DNA of 42,020 nt from a virus: positions 1 through 42,020 of the IMG/VR virus record IMGVR_UViG_3300005613_003622. One strand, given 5' to 3'. This document shows, piece by piece, positions 16,542-23,259 of this stretch. The notes below the pieces were generated by a model. The model ran no database searches. It was not told the origin of the DNA and worked only from the letters and a program-made list of their open reading frames with translations. The first letter of the stretch is position 1, and the number at the start of each line of letters is the position of its first letter. Both the position numbers and the translations under genes were made by a program.

Positions 16542-16805
16542 TTATCTATTTTTAAAATAATCATTATCAGGATCGATTTTCTTTAGAGCAGCTTCACATT
16601 TATAAAGAAATTTACTAGCATTATCGCCAATTTTTATTCTATTTGCTGCCCAATATGGTTCGCGTTCAATCATTTGAATAAGTGTACATTGTTTTCCTTC
16701 AGAATCGTGATATTTTTTTATTTCTGTATCTGATTTAACCTTTATTGTATCATCTAATGGTTTTAATGGTGGACTAATACCATATTTCATTTTGGGTATA
16801 TTCAT
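16542..16805 (-). CDS. hypothetical phage protein
   Basis: 87 residues, not recognised. Contains LIQMIEREPYWAANRIKIGD, a pattern seen in small phage proteins of unknown role, followed by a short helix with one cysteine. Proline-rich N-terminus (ISPPLKPLDD). AAAGGAAAATTT precedes ATG. Confidence 0.55.
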   Translation of the reverse strand: MNIPKMKYGISPPLKPLDDTIKVKSDTEIKKYHDSEGKQCTLIQMIEREPYWAANRIKIGDNASKFLYKCEAALKKIDPDNDYFKNR

Positions 16806-16841
16806 AAATTTTCCTTTCTATTATTTGTTCTTTTAATATAT

Positions 16842-17657
16842 TTATTTTCCTAATCTTTGCTTCACCACATCTAATTCAAAATCATAACAATGCAAACTTT
16901 TACAAGAAAATGATACTGGTCCAGGTTTTACATTTGGTAATTGATCTGCTATATATTCATTTAATAAGATGAATCCTCCCATATTAACTGGAAATCCACT
17001 ATACAAATCCCAACTTCTATATATTACATTAGTAATTAAATAATGATTTACTACTCTAAAATCTAATAATCTTAAACAAGGGGTAGTTCCTCTTTTTGTT
17101 TCATCTGTTTGTAATTGTATTACAATACCTTTTTCTCTAAAACATTTAGGACATATAGCCCTTCTATATATTCTAGAATATTCACCACATTCAGGACATT
17201 TCATATATTTTGTATCATAAGCAAGACAAGAATCTGAATCACCCACCATTATAGCACAATGTTCATTTCCATATCCATTAGTTTTGAAATGATTAATAAT
17301 CCATTCTAATTGATTAGTTGGACATATATCATTTTTTCCAACTATCCAACTAGCATATTTATAATGTTCATTTTTACTTAATATATTATTCATTAGATAA
17401 TCCGAAAAATAAAAATCTATATCTTCGTCAGTAGTAGGTCTTGGTAAACTAGATCCTTCTGGCATTAAAGGTGCTAAGGGTCGAGTATGTGGTTGGGAAA
17501 TGAATCCAGAAACAAAATCAAAAGCTACTCTATCATGTCCCATAAAACTACCTGACGAAATTTTATATTTTCTTCCATTTTTATATAGTTGATATAAAAG
17601 TTGATACCAAGTATCATCAAGAGTTGTAGTATGTATAAATACTGGTTTAAACTTCAT
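16842..17657 (-). CDS. thymidylate synthase-family protein with inserted zinc ribbon
   Basis: 271 residues. The C-terminal part matches ThyA-fold enzymes: TTPCLRLLDFRVVNHYLITN, VIYRSWDLYSGFPVNMGGFI, LLNEYIADQL and a final helix. C194 aligns with the catalytic cysteine, but the usual following histidine is leucine and the Q of QFR is D. A four-cysteine zinc ribbon (CPEC at 154-157, CPKC at 169-172) is inserted just before the catalytic strand, which is unusual. Family members methylate or hydroxymethylate dUMP or dCMP with folate. It could make normal dTMP or a modified pyrimidine; the altered residues leave this open. Confidence 0.75.
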   Translation of the reverse strand: MKFKPVFIHTTTLDDTWYQLLYQLYKNGRKYKISSGSFMGHDRVAFDFVSGFISQPHTRPLAPLMPEGSSLPRPTTDEDIDFYFSDYLMNNILSKNEHYKYASWIVGKNDICPTNQLEWIINHFKTNGYGNEHCAIMVGDSDSCLAYDTKYMKCPECGEYSRIYRRAICPKCFREKGIVIQLQTDETKRGTTPCLRLLDFRVVNHYLITNVIYRSWDLYSGFPVNMGGFILLNEYIADQLPNVKPGPVSFSCKSLHCYDFELDVVKQRLGK

Positions 17658-17658
17658 A

Positions 17659-17910
17659 CTAATCCTCCTCTATTATTATATTATCTTCTAATTTATCTTT
17701 TTTTCCTTCTAATTCTTTTAATTCTTTATATAAATCTTTTACTCGTTTATTATAATCTTTCCAATCATGAATAGTGCCCAACTTAGCTTCCATCTTATTT
17801 GCCATAGATTGTACTTCTTCTATAAGTCCTTCTATATATGAAAAATTAAGAGTTTTATAACATGATCTCATTTCTTCAAGAACATCACACATACATCTTC
17901 GTAAATACAT
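17659..17910 (-). CDS. hypothetical coiled-coil protein
   Basis: 83 residues, helical: IEGLIEEVQSMANKMEAKLG, then DYNKRVKDLYKELKELEGKK. Three cysteines lie near the N-terminus (RRCMCDVLEEMRSC). AAGGAG precedes ATG. Two nucleotides separate its stop from the ThyA-like gene. Not recognised. Confidence 0.5.
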   Translation of the reverse strand: MYLRRCMCDVLEEMRSCYKTLNFSYIEGLIEEVQSMANKMEAKLGTIHDWKDYNKRVKDLYKELKELEGKKDKLEDNIIIEED

Positions 17911-17924
17911 TATTCTTTTTCTCC

Positions 17925-18027
17925 TTATAATTCAAATCCTTCTATATATTGATCTAATTTTTCATTTAAAATTGTCAAAACCTTTTTTGGTATTTTTTGT
18001 ACTTGTTCATTCTTTGTAAGCCAAGGC
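17925..18027 (-). pseudogene. startless C-terminal coding remnant
   Basis: After the stop of the 43-residue membrane peptide, another frame encodes PWLTKNEQVQKIPKKVLTIL followed by NEKLDQYIEGFEL and stop, with normal-looking composition and an in-frame stop just upstream but no start codon. It looks like the tail of a gene whose beginning has been lost or shifted out of frame by fusion with the peptide frame. Alternatively it is chance coding. Confidence 0.35.
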
Positions 18028-18138
18028 TATGGATAATATAGAGATAATTAATGAAAAATAAAGAACAATTAGAAATATTAAATAAATTATTATATTTAGC
18101 ACAAGTAATAATCCCATAAAATAAATTATCCATTCCAT
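18007..18138 (-). CDS. 43-residue membrane peptide
   Basis: ATG 18136-18138 follows an AGAGAATAAAA site; the frame encodes MEWIIYFMGLLLVLNIIIYL then a further 17 hydrophobic residues and AYKE, almost entirely membrane-embedded. It lies directly behind the second copy of the 76-bp repeat, which supplies its leader. Function unknown. Confidence 0.45.
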   Translation of the reverse strand: MEWIIYFMGLLLVLNIIIYLIFLIVLYFSLIISILSIALAYKE

Positions 18139-18148
18139 TTTTATTCTC

Positions 18149-18226
18149 TTTTTAAAAAAATTATTTAATTAACTGCCTTATATTATCTTATAGGTTAAAA
18201 AGAAAATTTTACAACGGTTTTATTTT
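18149..18226 (-). repeat. 76-bp direct repeat, copy 2 (gene end plus leader)
   Basis: Same sequence and orientation as 5241-5316, differing at a handful of bases and small A/T-run indels. It covers the last codons (KIKPL, stop) of the GT9 gene and the spacer up to the 43-residue peptide gene. Shared core on the minus strand: AACC(G/T)ATAAGATAATATAAGGCA. Confidence 0.75.
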
Positions 18227-19438
18227 ACATTCTTCCAAAATATTATTTACTAATTTGTTTATATTAATTTTATCATAACATATAGGATATCCTCTAATAG
18301 CATGTTTACAAGATGAATAACTATGAGACATACATGGAGCACAATCACAAGGAGCATCTATCCAATTACATTTATCATATGTTTCTAATCTTATTTTTCC
18401 TGGAAACGGTCCATATATTCCATAGGTTGGTTTACCTATAGCACTTGCAATATGAATTAGTCCTGTATCTATTGAAACTACTAATTTAGAGAGAAATATC
18501 ATTGCCATAGCATCTCCCATATCTTTTGAATATGGTGAAAAATTATAAACTAAATCCGGTCTATTACATTTTTTAATTAAAGCATCTATCGTAAATGATT
18601 CTTTAGGTTGATCTACAAATACTACTGATATCCCTTTATTAACTAAACCATTCAATAAATTCAACCAAAATTCAGGACGAGGGGTTCTATGAATAGTACT
18701 GGCTCTTAATTGTAAAATAAGAAATGGAACATTTAAATTCCAACCATGTAAAATTTTTTTACATTTTTCAACTCTATTCATATCTATTTTTTGTAATGGT
18801 TTTAATTCTTTATTCGGAATATCTAAATTTACCCATTTAGCTAATATTTTATAAACATTGATTTTTTCTGATTCTACACATTTATTAATAATTCCATCAA
18901 AATGTAAATGATAATCTGAAGACATAAATGGGATATCAGATACAGGAGAAGAATATAATTCATCTATAAAATCCCAATGCTTTGTAAATATACTATGTCT
19001 AGCAGGGTAAACTAATGCAATAATAGATTTAGGATATTTCTTTTTTATATATCTTAAAACAGGTTGTACAAAAAAAAGATCTCCTATTCCTCCTCCATAT
19101 ACCCAACATAATATTTTTTTATTATTTAAATTTTCTCCTTTCCAAAATTTAAAATATTTTATGAATCTATTAGTAGGTTTAAATAATTTAGCATGATAAC
19201 CATCGATAAAAAGTAAGAGATCTAAAAGATATCTTTTTCCTTTTTTTATCTTTAATGTATATCCATCAGTAAATCTAATAGTATTAGTCATTCTAGATTC
19301 TGCTATAACCATTTCTGGTGGTTTAGATCTAAATTCTTTCAAAGTATTAGTATGAGTATTTCTTATTTTCTTAATATCTTCTAATTTATAACCTAATTTT
19401 GAAATTATATTATCTGATAATACTTTTGGATTTTTCAT
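18209..19438 (-). CDS. glycosyltransferase family 9 (ADP-heptose:LPS heptosyltransferase-like)
   Basis: About 409 residues. ILCWVYGGGIGDLFFVQPVL is the family N-terminal glycine motif; LILQLRAS, GISVVFVDQPKE, VVSIDTGLIHIASAIGKPTY and GIYGPFPGKIRL give the nucleotide-sugar domain (DTG..H.A...GKP). The tail has clustered cysteines (PCDCAPC), as in some anaerobe members. GT9 enzymes add heptose or related sugars to lipopolysaccharide core. In a phage it might alter the host surface or decorate virions, perhaps with the nonulosonate genes. The ATG at 19436-19438 is preferred to a TTG four codons earlier. Confidence 0.82.
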   Translation of the reverse strand: MKNPKVLSDNIISKLGYKLEDIKKIRNTHTNTLKEFRSKPPEMVIAESRMTNTIRFTDGYTLKIKKGKRYLLDLLLFIDGYHAKLFKPTNRFIKYFKFWKGENLNNKKILCWVYGGGIGDLFFVQPVLRYIKKKYPKSIIALVYPARHSIFTKHWDFIDELYSSPVSDIPFMSSDYHLHFDGIINKCVESEKINVYKILAKWVNLDIPNKELKPLQKIDMNRVEKCKKILHGWNLNVPFLILQLRASTIHRTPRPEFWLNLLNGLVNKGISVVFVDQPKESFTIDALIKKCNRPDLVYNFSPYSKDMGDAMAMIFLSKLVVSIDTGLIHIASAIGKPTYGIYGPFPGKIRLETYDKCNWIDAPCDCAPCMSHSYSSCKHAIRGYPICYDKININKLVNNILEECKIKPL

Positions 19439-19450
19439 TTTTTTTACCAA

Positions 19451-19954
19451 CTATTCAAATACTATATAAAAATATTTATTAATATTTACATCACTTCTAT
19501 CAATTTCCAATCCTTTTATTTTATGAGGAATATTTACTGGAATGAAGGATACAAAAGAAGGTTCACTACAAACATTATCATCACAAGCTCTTACTAATAA
19601 AGAATAATTAATATCAGAAGAAACATCATGTAAATTTAATTTTAAACTCCCATCTATTATAGCTTTAGAATAAAAATTAGGATCAGTAAAACCATCTTTT
19701 ATTATTATGGTTTTATTCGGATCTATTGCCGTATAAATATAATATCTATCATTTGGATTTATATTATATATATTTGGATCATTAGCACAACACTTAATAT
19801 AATATTGGGTTACACTATTTACTATTGATGGAGGATCACATATTAAATAAGGCTGAGAAAATCCTTTTTTTATTGTTAATATCAATATAATTCCTACTAA
19901 TGTAAATAATAAAATACATAGAATTATTCCTATTTTATCAATAAAGTTTTTCAT
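19451..19954 (-). CDS. membrane-anchored protein with Ig/fibronectin-like exterior
   Basis: 167 residues. Residues 8-29 (IGIILCILLFTLVGIILILT) are a single membrane anchor, with an extracytoplasmic beta-rich part (YYIYTAIDPNKT, INYSLLVRACDDNVCSEPSF) resembling a fibronectin III/Ig-like domain with paired cysteines (CDP, CCAN, CDDNVC). It overlaps the PLA2-like gene by ATGA. Probably faces the periplasm or surface; exact role unknown. Confidence 0.55.
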   Translation of the reverse strand: MKNFIDKIGIILCILLFTLVGIILILTIKKGFSQPYLICDPPSIVNSVTQYYIKCCANDPNIYNINPNDRYYIYTAIDPNKTIIIKDGFTDPNFYSKAIIDGSLKLNLHDVSSDINYSLLVRACDDNVCSEPSFVSFIPVNIPHKIKGLEIDRSDVNINKYFYIVFE

Positions 19955-20340
19955 TTTTTTTCCTTTACTATTAAATGATTTTTGTTATTTTTATTTGTCC
20001 AAAATGCTGGTCCACCAAAATATTTTACTGCTTTATAATATTTATAAGCTCTTTTTTTTCTTAATTTTTTTAACCATTTCCATTTGGTTTTATTTTCTAT
20101 TAATCGTAATAAATTATTTAAAAATATCCTATCAGCTTTTTCTTTATCTTCTATCGTTTTTCCTATGTAATATAAATAATCATGTATATTACAAATTTCA
20201 GTTATTTTTAATCCCCATATAGTATCAGGAACAAAATCAAATTTAGATTTTGGACCGCATCCATTACAAATTTGTTTTTTTAATTGAGGTCTTAATAATT
20301 TATATTCATAGGGACAATATAATTTTAAAATTTTATCCAT
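19951..20340 (-). CDS. phospholipase A2-like protein
   Basis: 129 residues. CNGCGPKSKFDFVPDTIWGL and ITEICNIHDYLYYIG carry the PLA2-type arrangement: a cysteine/glycine-rich calcium-loop-like segment followed by the C-x-x-HD active-site pair (H53, D54). DKEKADRIFLNNLLRLIE and YKYYKAVKYFGGPAFW are conserved in phage and bacterial proteins of this type. The family cleaves phospholipids at sn-2; in a phage this may aid lysis or entry, but catalysis is not shown. AGGAGGGAAAATAAAATG is a strong start. Confidence 0.65.
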   Translation of the reverse strand: MDKILKLYCPYEYKLLRPQLKKQICNGCGPKSKFDFVPDTIWGLKITEICNIHDYLYYIGKTIEDKEKADRIFLNNLLRLIENKTKWKWLKKLRKKRAYKYYKAVKYFGGPAFWTNKNNKNHLIVKEKK

Positions 20341-20368
20341 TTTATTTTCCCTCCTATCTATTTCTTCA

Positions 20369-20779
20369 TTAATATATATTATTTTTATTATCTTCTAATA
20401 TTTGAAAAAATCTATTAGCATCTATAACTACTACAGGATTTTTAAATTCTTTTCTTTTTAAAACTAACAACCAATCAGTATTTTCTTTTGTATTTTTTTT
20501 AGCTTGTCTTATAAAACTAGGTAAACTCCAAGCTTCACATGATTTACATTCTACTGAATATGGAAATCTTTTTAAAGCTTCTTGATGCAAAACTACATCA
20601 GTTCCTGATTGTCCCATCAGTCTAGGTTGAATTAATTTTTCATCTTCATAACCATATTCAATATTTAATAGTTCTGATATTTTTTTACAAACCCATTTTT
20701 GTAAATTTCTTCCTTTGTCTTTTGCAGAAGCAATTGTTATTCGTTTTTTCTTTGGTTTTTTCTTAATTTCTTTTTTCAT
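20369..20779 (-). CDS. PD-(D/E)XK-like nuclease, possible Holliday-junction resolvase type
   Basis: About 136 residues from ATG 20777-20779 (AAGGGG upstream; a longer reading from 20815 overlaps the split gene and is less likely). Basic N-terminus (KKKPKKKRITIASAK), then GRNLQKWVCKKISELL, SGTDVVLHQEALKRFPYSVE and CKSCEAW. The pattern GTD ... VECKS is the PD-(D/E)XK metal and lysine signature. WLLVLKRKEFKNPVVVIDAN follows, as in small phage nucleases of this group. Its position near the recombination module suits a junction-processing or DNA-repair role (inference). Confidence 0.65.
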   Translation of the reverse strand: MKKEIKKKPKKKRITIASAKDKGRNLQKWVCKKISELLNIEYGYEDEKLIQPRLMGQSGTDVVLHQEALKRFPYSVECKSCEAWSLPSFIRQAKKNTKENTDWLLVLKRKEFKNPVVVIDANRFFQILEDNKNNIY

Positions 20780-20781
20780 TT

Positions 20782-20882
20782 CTACCCCTTTATATGTCCA
20801 TTTTCTTCTGCCCAATCTTCCAACTCAATTTGACTATATACTTCATCTACTGTAAAATTATTTTTAACATAATCTTGTATAA
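20782..20882 (-). pseudogene. 3' part of a repeat gene interrupted by an integron-type cassette
   Basis: This segment encodes VIQDYVKNNFTVDEVY followed by SQIELEDWAEENGHIKG and a TAG stop at 20782-20784, with no usable start. It is the missing end of the gene that begins at 21760: deleting 20883-21600 joins AATG to TTATACAAGATT in frame and gives a continuous protein of 86 residues with three tandem repeats. It overlaps the nuclease gene leader. Confidence 0.85.
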
Positions 20883-20974
20883 CACCATGATCAGTGGTCG
20901 GAACGATGTATTAAGTAATCAATATCTTAACTACAATAAGTTGAGTTTCGATCCACTGCATTTATTAGTTATGT
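20877..20974 (-). repeat. attC-type recombination site (98 bp)
   Basis: Minus strand: R'' box ACATAAC (20968-20974), L''-type arm CAGTGGATCGAAAC, a long loop, L' arm GTTCCGACCACTG, then R' box GTTATAC (20877-20883). The arms pair as CAGTGG-TCGRAAC with one extrahelical A, the asymmetric bulge that integron integrases use for strand choice. Size is within the range of known attC sites. Cross-over is expected between G20883 and T20882. Confidence 0.8.
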
Positions 20975-21600
20975 GAAGTATTTGTTATTTTAATTCTTTT
21001 TTGTATAAATCTTTAATAAAATTAAATACCTTTGGATCATAATCATCGTTTGTAATTTTCTCTATATCTTTTTCTATAGGTTCAAATATGTTTAATAATA
21101 TTTTTGCTCTGTTCTTTGGAATAAGTAATTTTACTTCTTCTAGTGAAATGAGACGAGAATCAGAATTTTGTTGTACATTTTGATAGTGTTCTATAATATC
21201 ACGTCTATCATTATGCAATTGCCGAAGTTCTGGATAATTTGTTGGATCATTATATTGTCTTACATATTCTCCTTCTTCTGGAAATTTCTTTTTCCAGTCA
21301 CATACTTTTGTAATTTTTTTTATTATTTTTTTATTTGCAAATTCTTTTTCTATTTCTTTATATTCTTTGCTTCTTTCTTTCCTATTCCAATCTAAAATAA
21401 CAAGAATTATTAAGAAAATAGCCACAAAATTAAGAGTAAGTTTTAATCCATTAGGGACACTTATACATAGCATATCTTGTAAAATTTGTATGTTTGATAT
21501 GAATATTAATGGGGCAATTGCTATTAAAAAATACATTTGTCTCCTTTTTGATAAATTCAATATTTCTATTGGGTTAAATTCCATTTCTTTTCTCACATAA
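20883..21600 (-). mobile_element. 718-bp integron-type gene cassette inserted in a phage gene
   Basis: Bounded by G^TTATGT at 21601/21600 and G^TTATAC at 20883/20882. It holds one gene (20985-21596) starting a few bases inside the left edge, followed by an attC-like site at its 3' end: the standard cassette layout. Excision restores an open reading frame across the junction. In the circular form the site would have R'' ACATAAC and R' GTTATGT, which are perfectly complementary, as expected for a genuine cassette, while the inserted form shows the target's TTATAC instead. No integrase gene is present in the window. Confidence 0.85.
20985..21596 (-). CDS. cassette-borne membrane protein of unknown function
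   Basis: Up to 203 residues from GTG 21594-21596, or 199 from ATG 21582-21584. Two membrane segments: MYFLIAIAPLIFISNIQIL (about 22-40) and LTLNFVAIFLIILVILD (about 53-69), then a charged cytoplasmic tail of 130 residues, largely helical (ERSKEYKEIEKEFANKKIIK, LHNDRRDIIEHYQNVQQNSD). Not recognised. It begins 4-5 nt inside the cassette boundary and ends 10 nt before the attC R'' box, so it is the cassette's only cargo. Expression presumably depends on read-through from the disrupted host gene. Confidence 0.75.
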   Translation of the reverse strand: MRKEMEFNPIEILNLSKRRQMYFLIAIAPLIFISNIQILQDMLCISVPNGLKLTLNFVAIFLIILVILDWNRKERSKEYKEIEKEFANKKIIKKITKVCDWKKKFPEEGEYVRQYNDPTNYPELRQLHNDRRDIIEHYQNVQQNSDSRLISLEEVKLLIPKNRAKILLNIFEPIEKDIEKITNDDYDPKVFNFIKDLYKKELK

Positions 21601-21760
21601 CATTATCATCATATACATCATCTACTGTAAAATTATTTTTAACATAATCTTGTATATCATCATCATCATATACATCATCTACTGTAAAATTATTTTTAAC
21701 ATAATCTTGTATATCATCATCGTCTATTAAACATAATAAATCATTAGAATCTATTCTCAT
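21593..21760 (-). pseudogene. 5' part of the interrupted tandem-repeat gene
   Basis: From ATG 21758-21760 the frame encodes 55 residues: MRIDSNDLLCLI, two copies of DDDDIQDYVKNNFTVDDVY, then DDNVM and a TGA that lies inside the cassette. The third repeat and the natural end are at 20782-20882. The two intact repeat units are also nearly identical at DNA level (57-bp period), indicating recent duplication. AAGGAAAAATTAAA precedes ATG. The repeats are acidic and helical; function unknown. The truncated protein may still be made. Confidence 0.85.
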
Positions 21761-21784
21761 TTTAATTTTTCCTTATATTATTTA

Positions 21785-22088
21785 TTACTTTTTACATATT
21801 GATAAAAAACAATCTAATTCAATATCACTTAAATTTCTATAATGATAGTTTTGATTTTCTAAATGATAAGTCATTAATTTATCTTCTCTCCAAAGACGTA
21901 GATATACCCTCATATCTGTTACATCTAATAAATCTATATTATGTGAATTACTTGTAAAACAAGAAAAACTAAGTTTTTTTTCGTTTATTGTCTAAAATCC
22001 CTATATATAAATTATTATCTATACAAACAATACTTAAATTTGTTAAATCTAAATCTTTTCGTTCTATTTTTATTGTATATTTATTCAT
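21785..22088 (-). pseudogene. frameshifted small gene (A8 tract)
   Basis: ATG 22086-22088 opens a frame encoding MNKYTIKIERKDLDLTNLSI ... GILDNKRKKT and stop. Beyond it, another frame continues smoothly as LSFSCFTSNSHNIDLLDVTD ... DIELDCFLSICKK, ending at 21785. Removing one A from the run of eight at 21974-21981 fuses them into one protein of about 100 residues. This is a true frameshift mutation, a sequencing or assembly error in a homopolymer, or slippage-dependent expression. Not recognised. Confidence 0.6.
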
Positions 22089-22109
22089 TTTAATTTCCCC
22101 TTATACTAT

Positions 22110-23156
22110 TTAATACTTCTTTTTTCTATTTTTTTGAGAAATTAATTCCTCTACTTCATCCCAATCATTATTAACTCGTTTAATCAGTTCATCTTCTAAA
22201 TCATTTGATTCTATATATTCTATTAACTTATCTCGCATATACTCTTTACCATCCCATTCTAGTTTTCTTTTAGATTTTTCATTCATTTTTCCTGAATCTG
22301 TTTTTAATCTGTATAAATAATCAATATTTGTAGTAATATTATCTACTCCATAAGGATTTTCAAATGTAATATTTATAAAACACTCTCTGAATGGTTTTCC
22401 CACACTATTTTTTGTAATTCTTGCTTTAGTAGTTATTCCTGTTACTTTTTTTAATCCTCTAACTATTTTAGAAATCTTTTCTGCTTCTGCTAACCAAATA
22501 ATTTGAGAAGCAAAGTGATCTAATGCTTTACCACCAGTTCTATAATATTTAGCTCCAAATGTAATTCCTATATTTTGCCTAACTTGTGAAATTATTATTA
22601 ATATAATATTTTTATCTCTTATTATCTTCTTTTTTATTCTAAAAAATTCACCGAATTCAGTAGTTTTTTCTAATTTAAATGATCCATTTTCTGTAATTCC
22701 TTTTTCAGTAGCTTTTAATCGTTTTTCATATCTTTCTTTTGCTGCTCTAGAAGATAAAGAATCAAAAGAATCTAAAATATAAACTAGAGTTTCATCATCT
22801 TTTAAATTATTAACTTTCTTTTGAAAATTTAATTCAAATTCTTCTATTGTATCAGAACTTTTTTCTCTATCATTTTTGGATAAAATATCAAATCCATACA
22901 TTTCCTTAGTATTATAATCAAATCGAGATTCAACATCATCAAAAAACCATTTTAATTTTTTTCCTAACAATTTTTTACATGCTGCTATAAATTCAATAGC
23001 TACAAGTGTTTTTCCAGTACTAGAATCTCCTACTAAGTTAATTATATGCCCTTTTTTAAATCCATTACCTAAAGCATTATCAAATACTGTACATCCAGAA
23101 GATATAATAGGTGCCATTATTATTTCTTTTTTATTTTTTATTTTTTCTCTTGTCAT
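22110..23156 (-). CDS. uvsX: RecA/UvsX-like recombinase
   Basis: 348 residues. Walker A GDSSTGKT (43-50), Walker B LVYILDSFDSL, the glutamine switch region IIISQVRQNIG and the DNA-binding loop YRTGGKALDHFASQIIWL are all present. It polymerises on ssDNA and drives strand exchange. The phage-type short C-terminal extension, neighbouring gp32-like and UvsY-like genes, and the size point to a UvsX-type role. AAGGAAATAT before ATG supports this start. The chain is basic overall, ending RKKKY. Confidence 0.9.
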   Translation of the reverse strand: MTREKIKNKKEIIMAPIISSGCTVFDNALGNGFKKGHIINLVGDSSTGKTLVAIEFIAACKKLLGKKLKWFFDDVESRFDYNTKEMYGFDILSKNDREKSSDTIEEFELNFQKKVNNLKDDETLVYILDSFDSLSSRAAKERYEKRLKATEKGITENGSFKLEKTTEFGEFFRIKKKIIRDKNIILIIISQVRQNIGITFGAKYYRTGGKALDHFASQIIWLAEAEKISKIVRGLKKVTGITTKARITKNSVGKPFRECFINITFENPYGVDNITTNIDYLYRLKTDSGKMNEKSKRKLEWDGKEYMRDKLIEYIESNDLEDELIKRVNNDWDEVEELISQKNRKKKY

Positions 23157-23169
23157 ATATTTCCTTAAA

Positions 23170-23242
23170 AAGGCTGAGTAGGATTTGAACCTACAACTTC
23201 TGGAGTCAAATTCCAGTGTTCTACCAATTGAACTATCAGCCT
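23170..23242 (-). tRNA. tRNA-Gln (anticodon UUG)
   Basis: Clean cloverleaf: acceptor AGGCTGA/TCAGCCT, D arm GTTC-AATTGGTA-GAAC, anticodon stem CTGGA/TCCAG around loop ATTTGAC with anticodon TTG, T arm GTAGG-TTCAAAT-CCTAC. CCA is not encoded. It lies between the uvsX and ssDNA-binding protein genes, in the same direction. It may raise supply for CAA codons, which the AT-rich genes favour. Confidence 0.95.
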
Positions 23243-23259
23243 CTAAATTTTAGTAGTTT

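Noticed and set aside
20804-20876. Independent small gene VIQDYVKNNF...
   Set aside because: There is no start codon in frame; it joins perfectly to the frame ending in the cassette, so it is the displaced end of that gene.
21600-21720. CRISPR-like direct repeat
   Set aside because: The two 57-bp repeats are adjacent with no spacers and keep the reading frame, so they are coding tandem repeats.
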